Shown: piece by piece, positions 26,450 through 31,402 of the stretch
Numbering within the stretch: position 1 is the stretch's first letter
How the letters are laid out: each line of letters starts with the position of its first letter
Origin: Rhizobiales bacterium CCH3-A5
GTDB lineage: Bacteria > Pseudomonadota > Alphaproteobacteria > Rhizobiales > Beijerinckiaceae
NCBI GenBank assembly: GCA_001556025.1
Contig: LSIB01000103.1
Span: forward strand, 1 to 31,402
Reading direction: 5' to 3'
DNA length: 31,402 nucleotides
The notes under the pieces: model-generated
Database searches by the model: none
Told to the model about the DNA's origin: nothing
The model's input: the letters and a program-made list of their open reading frames with translations, nothing else
Position numbers and translations under genes: made by a program

Positions 26450-27292
26450 TCAGATCTCTAAATTCGCCTTATCAGCATGCCTGCGGTCCGGCGCAGTGAT
26501 GGCTTTTCTGCCACTGGATTCCCAGGCCGTTGCCCTATCGTAGTCCCTCAGTTTCCAGGCGCGGACGGCAAGTTCTCGTGCGAGGGAGTTATAATGGGTG
26601 AGGATAGCGCGCTTGGTATCGTCATCCGCATCGCTCTTGAACTTCCACTTAACGAGAACGCGCCCGTCTTCGAAGCCGGGTCCTATCGACGCGGCATTGT
26701 TGATGATCTCGTGGATAGGCGCCACTTTTCCAGGTCGACCTGTGAAGCGCTCGATCTCGTCGAGGCGTCTTTCGATCTCGTGCCGCGGCGGAAGTGTAAT
26801 GGCACCGCGAGGTAGCGCGTCGATGCGGGAATGCATGGTATCGGCATCAATCATGCCCGAGCGCGCGCCCGAGGCGAGCCATGTCTGGTCCTTTTCGCGC
26901 CAGGCGATCATCTTTGCGATCGCGATGTCGTTGAGGTCGGGCACAATTGCGATCACGTTGGGACATTCGCTGTGCTCGTATGGTGTCGCGCGCTCACGCC
27001 ACCCTAGCGGCATGATGGCCGTGCTGGGATTTACGCCGTCGGCATAGTAGCCGAACTCCCTATGGAACGATGTTCCTTCGCCGAGCCCTGCTTTGATCGA
27101 GAGGGCCATTTCGTCGAAGTCCTCGGCACTAGGCGCGTAAATGTCGGCCTCATGCGTCAGCAGCATGTCCCCGGGTATGCGCCCTGGGTGTGCCAGGACG
27201 CTAGCCGAACCGATGAGGACAAATTCTGAATGCCCTGTGTGATAGGCGGCCGCACGGAGAATATGGGCCAGCTTGGATCGGGTCATGACCAT
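26450..27292 (-). CDS. DUF6036-like nucleotidyltransferase (mirror copy)
   Basis: Identical to 4111-4953, with the GS pair and EADIY acidic motif. Confidence 0.63.
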   Translation of the reverse strand: MVMTRSKLAHILRAAAYHTGHSEFVLIGSASVLAHPGRIPGDMLLTHEADIYAPSAEDFDEMALSIKAGLGEGTSFHREFGYYADGVNPSTAIMPLGWRERATPYEHSECPNVIAIVPDLNDIAIAKMIAWREKDQTWLASGARSGMIDADTMHSRIDALPRGAITLPPRHEIERRLDEIERFTGRPGKVAPIHEIINNAASIGPGFEDGRVLVKWKFKSDADDDTKRAILTHYNSLARELAVRAWKLRDYDRATAWESSGRKAITAPDRRHADKANLEI

Positions 27293-27297
27293 TGCGG

Positions 27298-27642
27298 CTA
27301 CGCCATGCTATCGTAAGCGACCGCTCCGGTCCGGCGCTCTCGGCGCGTTGTCTCCAGCGCGCGCCCGATTTCTTCCGTCGTCAGAATCAAGGCGTGCAGC
27401 CCGCTGTCGCGCAGAAATTCTCCCTCGGGTGACATCATGACGAGCGCCTTGGCCGTCGCGAAGCGACCGCCTCGCATAACGTCTTCCCATGCTCGGACAA
27501 TGTGTCGGCTGCGCGGTTCCTCGCGAAGCGCATCCACTCGTGCCTTGAGTTGCTCGAAGGCGTCCTGGCGGGCCTCAAGGACGGCAGAGGCCAAGGTTGC
27601 CAAGGACCAGGCATGATGCTTGGAGAGATCCCAGAAGTGCAT
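27298..27642 (-). CDS. Hypothetical partner protein (mirror copy)
   Basis: Identical to 3761-4105, again 5 bp from the nucleotidyltransferase gene. Confidence 0.55.
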   Translation of the reverse strand: MHFWDLSKHHAWSLATLASAVLEARQDAFEQLKARVDALREEPRSRHIVRAWEDVMRGGRFATAKALVMMSPEGEFLRDSGLHALILTTEEIGRALETTRRERRTGAVAYDSMA

Positions 27643-27659
27643 CATAGCCCTCTCGGGTT

Positions 27660-27860
27660 TCACCGAAGGTCACGCCGCGGCATGCGGCGCTTCAGGAGAA
27701 CGATCTGCGAGGGATCGAACCCTGAGAACATGCCGTTGCGGCGCACGATCTCGGCGCGCGCCGAGGGATCGGCCGCGATGCGCGCATCGTCCTCGGCCCT
27801 GGCGAGGGCCTTCTCTTTCCGTCGTTCTTCGACGTCGAAGTACTCGATGTCGGAACTCAT
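27660..27860 (-). CDS. Small hypothetical protein, 66 residues (mirror copy)
   Basis: Identical to 3543-3743, with the same AAGGAG ribosome site. Confidence 0.55.
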   Translation of the reverse strand: MSSDIEYFDVEERRKEKALARAEDDARIAADPSARAEIVRRNGMFSGFDPSQIVLLKRRMPRRDLR

Positions 27861-27944
27861 AGGGTGCTCCTTTGCGCACAATCTACTCCTCCGGGCCTCT
27901 GCGATCAACGCGAGGCCGGAGGCGCGGAATGTGTTTGGCTTGGT

Positions 27945-28529
27945 TTATCGCTCAATGCCACCGGCGGACCTCGTCGCGGCCTTCTTCCGGTGCCGCGCCT
28001 CGCGCTCATTGTAGTCGCCGACGAAGTCGTTTACGCGCTCGACGAACTCGTCGATGCTAGGTCCCCGCCGCGGCGCGGGCCTCCAGGCCTCGCTGTCGCG
28101 GTCTGTGGCCCAGGCTTCGGGCAGGCAGTGACGCTTCAGCGTGGCGGCCAGGTCGGCTGGATCGGTGATGAACCGGGTCATGCCCAGGGTGATCATGCGG
28201 TTGTCCATCCGCTTGGCGAGGGTCAGGTCACCGATCGCCGGCAGCTCGAACCACCCATCGAGGCTCTCCATGTACGTCGCCGTCGCGTCGTCGACGAGGC
28301 GGGTGCCGAGTTCCTCCGTCACGAAATCGTCGAGCGGGAAGGCCTCCCGTCGCGCCATGCTGGCCGACAGCTCGAGAGTGCCGCCCGGCTCGACGATGAA
28401 CGTCGCGATGCGCGTCTCGATGTGGAGGTCCGGGGCGCACTGGGTCGAATGCGGGAGATCTTCCTCCCCGAGGCGCCAGGCGCTGTAGAGGCCGATCAGG
28501 TTCCGCGGGCTTGTCGACGCTGGGTTCAC
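27945..28529 (-). CDS. Hypothetical protein beside the ISL3 element (mirror copy)
   Basis: Identical to 2874-3458, including the GTG start two bases from the IS end. Confidence 0.55.
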   Translation of the reverse strand: MNPASTSPRNLIGLYSAWRLGEEDLPHSTQCAPDLHIETRIATFIVEPGGTLELSASMARREAFPLDDFVTEELGTRLVDDATATYMESLDGWFELPAIGDLTLAKRMDNRMITLGMTRFITDPADLAATLKRHCLPEAWATDRDSEAWRPAPRRGPSIDEFVERVNDFVGDYNEREARHRKKAATRSAGGIER

Positions 28530-28531
28530 AG

Positions 28532-28553
28532 GGCTCTCCGGGGGTCATTCCCC
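28532..28553 (+). repeat. Candidate ISL3 terminal repeat (mirror copy)
   Basis: GGCTCTCCGGGGGTCATTCC is read directly on the plus strand here. It is the same end as at 2850-2871. Confidence 0.5.
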
Positions 28554-28577
28554 AATCTTCGATCCCTGCCTTGCTCC

Positions 28578-29975
28578 TTAACCCGATCTTATGTCGGAAG
28601 CGGAATCCACCTCCGAGAGCCATTCTTGTAGCTCGGCCTCGAATTCGGCGATCGTGCGTCGGCGGTAGGTCGTGGTATCCGGCGTGGTCACGACCTCGTA
28701 GGCCTCGTCGATCTCGTTGGCCCCGAAGTCCATGAACGCTCTGCCCTTGCCGGAGCGGCGCTGCTTCGGTCGAATCGAGGAGCGGCCCTTCGTCGTCTCC
28801 GCTTTGTAGAGGAGACGGGCGCGGAGCACCTCGAAGCTGTAGCCGCGCCCTTGGCGGTCGATCTGCCGGATCGCTGCGTTGACGCCCTCCGTGTAGCCAT
28901 TTGTGAAGGGGTGCTCGAAGTACGCCAAAATTTGAGGGCGCCAGTTCTTGACGATGCTGAAAAGGGCCTCGAAGTCCTTGTCGAGGTGAGAGGGGATCTT
29001 CCTGAGGCAATCTCCGAGAAGGCGGTCAGCTTCGGCGCAGTCCTGGCCTTCGTAGAGCGATGATAGCCGCTCCTTCGTCTCGTACGCCGCCCGCAGGTCG
29101 GGAAACTGGGCGAGCCAAGGGCGGACCCGCTCCCATTCCTCATCCGTCAGCGACTTCTCGCGCGTGAGCAGGAGGAACCGCTCGTCCTTCAACCGGATCT
29201 TCTCGGCATGACTCAAGCTGCGGCCGGTCCGTTTCCTGATTTCGTCCAGGCCCTTCTGGGCGAAGCGGACGACGTGGAACTTGTCGACGACGACGGGGCG
29301 GCCGGGAAAATGTGTGCGCGCCAAGTCATGGTAGGCGCGCCACATGTCGGCGACGACGACCTTGACGCGATCCTTGCCAGGCAAGGCCCCGAAATAGGGA
29401 TCGAGATAGTCCTTCGTGCGCGACGGGAGCAGATCGAAGACCTTCTTGCCCTCCAGGTCCGTGAGGACGCAGAGCACGTCCTTCAGGTGGATCTCGTCAA
29501 TCCCCAGGACCCTTGGCATGTCACGGTTGTCATCGCGCTCCATGGTCGCGACGAATTCCCTGAAGACGCTCCGAATCGTGCTCTCGTCGAGCCCCACGTC
29601 GTCGGCGACGCTGTAGTTGGTGTCCTTGAGGCAGCGCTGGACGATGAAATCGGCGAGGCGACGCGTCATGAGCCGCGACCCGTCGAGCGATGGGATCTCT
29701 TCCATCCAAGTCTTCTTGCAGACCGTGCATTTGAAGCGGTTGCGCCTCAACTGCAGCACTGTCGGCCACATCCCGTGAGGGATGTCCCGGAATTCTTGCT
29801 CGCTGACGCCGTGTCGATGAATCCATTTCCCATAGGCGGTACATGATGGGCACGAAGCCCGCTCAAGCAGCGACTCGACGACGATCCTCTTCTCCGCGTC
29901 ATCGGCGAAAACATGGACCGTTTTCAGATCCGGAAGTCCGAGCATATCGCTCGATGACGGGATGTGGATGTTCAT
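28578..29975 (-). CDS. ISL3-family transposase (mirror copy)
   Basis: Identical to 1428-2825, with the zinc-finger cysteines and the D-D-E triad intact. Confidence 0.86.
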   Translation of the reverse strand: MNIHIPSSSDMLGLPDLKTVHVFADDAEKRIVVESLLERASCPSCTAYGKWIHRHGVSEQEFRDIPHGMWPTVLQLRRNRFKCTVCKKTWMEEIPSLDGSRLMTRRLADFIVQRCLKDTNYSVADDVGLDESTIRSVFREFVATMERDDNRDMPRVLGIDEIHLKDVLCVLTDLEGKKVFDLLPSRTKDYLDPYFGALPGKDRVKVVVADMWRAYHDLARTHFPGRPVVVDKFHVVRFAQKGLDEIRKRTGRSLSHAEKIRLKDERFLLLTREKSLTDEEWERVRPWLAQFPDLRAAYETKERLSSLYEGQDCAEADRLLGDCLRKIPSHLDKDFEALFSIVKNWRPQILAYFEHPFTNGYTEGVNAAIRQIDRQGRGYSFEVLRARLLYKAETTKGRSSIRPKQRRSGKGRAFMDFGANEIDEAYEVVTTPDTTTYRRRTIAEFEAELQEWLSEVDSASDIRSG

Positions 29976-30069
29976 AGGTCGACCATGGCATCATGGGGGT
30001 AACTAACGTGCTACCGGGTGTCCCACAGCCCATCCCGCAGTGACCTATCCTTAACGCATCAAATTTTAG

Positions 30070-30671
30070 CTATCCTACGCGGCATCCCGCATATCCGAAA
30101 TTAATGGCCATTTCTTTAATGCGGATAACTTCAACGAAAACGTCGTAAAATTGATATTTTTTTCCAAGGATAACAAATACGAAATCGTAGGGATCAACAA
30201 GCCGGAATATTTGTCCTGGTGCCTCGTCGGCAATCTCATGAGATTGAACTAACGGGCCGGGAAAGAAGTAGCCGACAGGATCCTTCAAGAGGAAGTCGTC
30301 AAGACGTTCATCGAAATGCTCAAGAGCATTACGAAGCTCCCGATCTTCGAGAGGCGAGCTTGCCATTTTAAAGGCAGCGCAAAGCTTTTTCGCGCGAGCC
30401 GTTGCGATTTTTGACGCCCTAGCCGGCCAAAAAATCGTGAAAGTGCGGCTGCATGCGTCAAGGCCTCTTCGATCGACGCCACCATTATCGACGATTCACG
30501 TTCGTTTAGAACAGCATCAGAAAATCTCTCAAACGCCTCAATTGACGCCGTCGCCGCATAAATAATCGAGTGAATATAGAAAGCCTCAAAGGCAGGACTG
30601 ATGCCACCGCATTGTTCCACTATGATATTGGTCCTGCGTATCCGCTCGGCTTCGTCGAATTTTCTATCCAT
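30070..30671 (-). pseudogene. Frameshifted hypothetical protein (mirror copy)
   Basis: The same gene as 732-1333, with the identical one-base break, now in a run of six A on the plus strand (30429-30434). An identical defect in both arms shows that they derive from one consensus or one very recent event. Confidence 0.65.
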
Positions 30672-30717
30672 TGACCTACCCAAAAGACGTCGCGGCTTCG
30701 GCGAAGCGCACTGGAAG

Positions 30718-30756
30718 AACCCCTCTCCTGTAAGGAGAGGGGCAGGGGTGAGGTGA
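30718..30756 (+). repeat. Dispersed hairpin repeat, copy C (mirror copy)
   Basis: Mirror of 647-685, with the same 10-bp stem. Confidence 0.78.
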
Positions 30757-30822
30757 AGGCCGCTGGACCAGTGGGGCGGAAACCTCACCGCTGCATATCA
30801 GCACCACATCCGGAGATGGCCA

Positions 30823-30858
30823 TCACCTCACCCTGCCCTCTCCTCACACGAGAGGGTT
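30823..30858 (-). repeat. Dispersed hairpin repeat, copy B (mirror copy)
   Basis: Mirror of 545-580, again containing the stop codon of the DUF559 gene. Confidence 0.68.
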
Positions 30859-31203
30859 CTCCGTCGAGGTTCCCGCCGCTTCGCGGATGGCGGCGATGAC
30901 GGCGTCGCGGTCGTTCAGCACCATCTCGTTTCGAAACCGGATCACCACGAAACCATGGCGCTCGATTTCCTGCGTCCGCGCCGCGTCGTACTCCCGCTCG
31001 CCATCATGCTGCCGGCCATCGAGTTCGACGACGAGCTTGTGCTGGAAGCAGAGGAAATCGACGGTGTAGGCGAGGAGCGGAACCTGCCGGCGGAACTTCA
31101 GCCCGTCGAGACGGCCGGCGCGCAGGAAATCCCATAGGATGTCCTCCGGCTTCGTCGATTGCCGGCGGAGCTTTCTCGCGAAATCCTGCCGCTCGTTCGC
31201 CAT
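30844..31203 (-). CDS. DUF559 domain protein (mirror copy)
   Basis: Identical to 200-559, including D49 and the ELDG motif and the 3' end inside a hairpin repeat. Confidence 0.78.
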   Translation of the reverse strand: MANERQDFARKLRRQSTKPEDILWDFLRAGRLDGLKFRRQVPLLAYTVDFLCFQHKLVVELDGRQHDGEREYDAARTQEIERHGFVVIRFRNEMVLNDRDAVIAAIREAAGTSTENPLV

Positions 31204-31227
31204 CGTGCCTCGCGGGTCGAAGGGCCG

Positions 31228-31266
31228 TCACCTCACCCCTGCCCCTCTCCTTACAGGAGAGGGGTT
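31228..31266 (-). repeat. Dispersed hairpin repeat, copy A (mirror copy)
   Basis: Mirror of 137-175. Confidence 0.78.
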
Positions 31267-31329
31267 CCCCGTGCCTCACCGCGAAGCGAGATGCAAAACA
31301 ACTTAATCCCCGCCCCCACGCACCTGCCC

Positions 31330-31335
31330 TATAAT
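31330..31335 (+). promoter_or_regulatory. Possible outward -10 box (mirror copy)
   Basis: TATAAT on the plus strand, the mirror of 68-73, followed by GGAGG and an ATG at 31374 that runs off the window end. The same doubts apply. Confidence 0.2.
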
Positions 31336-31402
31336 CCCTCCACCTCATCCCCGAGGGGCGGCCGTCCGGAGGCATGCTGGCGACCGGGATGGGGGCGGCG
31401 CC

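Larger units (their letters stand above)
28531..30031 (-). mobile_element. ISL3-family insertion sequence (mirror copy), outer boundary uncertain
   Basis: Mirror of 1372-2872, with the same missing or diverged second end and no target duplication. It arose with the whole arm, not by a separate transposition. Confidence 0.4.
1..31402. repeat. Window-spanning perfect palindrome (two 15,701-bp inverted arms, no spacer)
   Basis: The first bases (GGCGCCGCCCCCATCCCGGT) are the exact reverse complement of the last ones, and the symmetry runs to a centre between 15701 and 15702. Every gene at x..y has an identical translation at 31403-y..31403-x on the other strand, and even a one-base frameshift is mirrored. 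Arms 1-15701 and 15702-31402 thus carry the same information. Perfect palindromes of kilobase size with no spacer are normally unstable in bacteria because hairpins are cut by SbcCD. A sequencing or assembly fold-back is the favoured explanation. A real inverted duplication or a replication intermediate cannot be excluded from sequence alone. Confidence 0.97.

Noticed and set aside
15714..31203. Right-arm genes as true second paralogues
   Set aside because: They are identical base for base, including intergenic DNA and a frameshift. Paralogues would show at least third-position differences.
1..31402. Linear replicon with hairpin telomeres, or a circular head-to-head dimer replication intermediate
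   Set aside because: The geometry would fit, but there is no protelomerase, replication or partition gene in the arm. The genes are ordinary chromosomal ones, and the centre does not resemble a telomere-resolution site known to me.

Overview
The window is one perfect inverted repeat. Base x on the + strand equals the complement of base 31403-x from the first base to the last. It consists of two 15,701-bp arms that meet with no spacer between bases 15701 and 15702. Every gene therefore occurs twice, once per arm, in opposite orientation and with identical translation. I found no mismatch at the termini, the centre, the arm boundaries or any gene pair compared. The simplest reading is a long-read or assembly fold-back artefact built from a single 15.7-kb locus. 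A real giant palindrome is possible but would be extraordinary. Only one arm should be counted as independent information.

The source looks like a high-GC alphaproteobacterium, most likely of the Hyphomicrobiales. A Bosea- or Methylobacterium-like host is my guess, not something shown. The hints are the high GC, the dihydroorotase subtype with DSQVHFREPG, the Tad-type protein with a von Willebrand A domain, the RT0821-like lipoprotein, and the dispersed GC-rich hairpin repeats common in this order.

Left arm, bases 1 to about 5200: an accessory region. It holds a DUF559 endonuclease-like gene surrounded by three copies of a hairpin repeat, a lower-GC hypothetical gene broken by a one-base frameshift in a T run, an ISL3-family transposase with one recognisable end, and four small cargo genes. 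The last of these is a DUF6036-like nucleotidyltransferase preceded by a short partner gene, which resembles a toxin-antitoxin layout. The section ends with a 19-bp-stem hairpin.

Left arm, about 5200 to 15700: conserved chromosomal genes. These are malate synthase A (minus); a TadG-like vWA protein (plus); the minus-strand set ygfZ, tag and an HD phosphohydrolase; a dihydroorotase-like amidohydrolase (plus); a class B DnaJ (minus); an RT0821-like lipoprotein (minus); and then pdxH, an SDR oxidoreductase and a NUDIX hydrolase (plus), closely spaced or overlapping. The NUDIX stop codon lies 12 bp from the axis.

Right arm, 15702-31402: the same genes in reverse order and on the opposite strand. 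No rRNA, tRNA, CRISPR array, replication origin, integrase, protelomerase or phage gene was seen.
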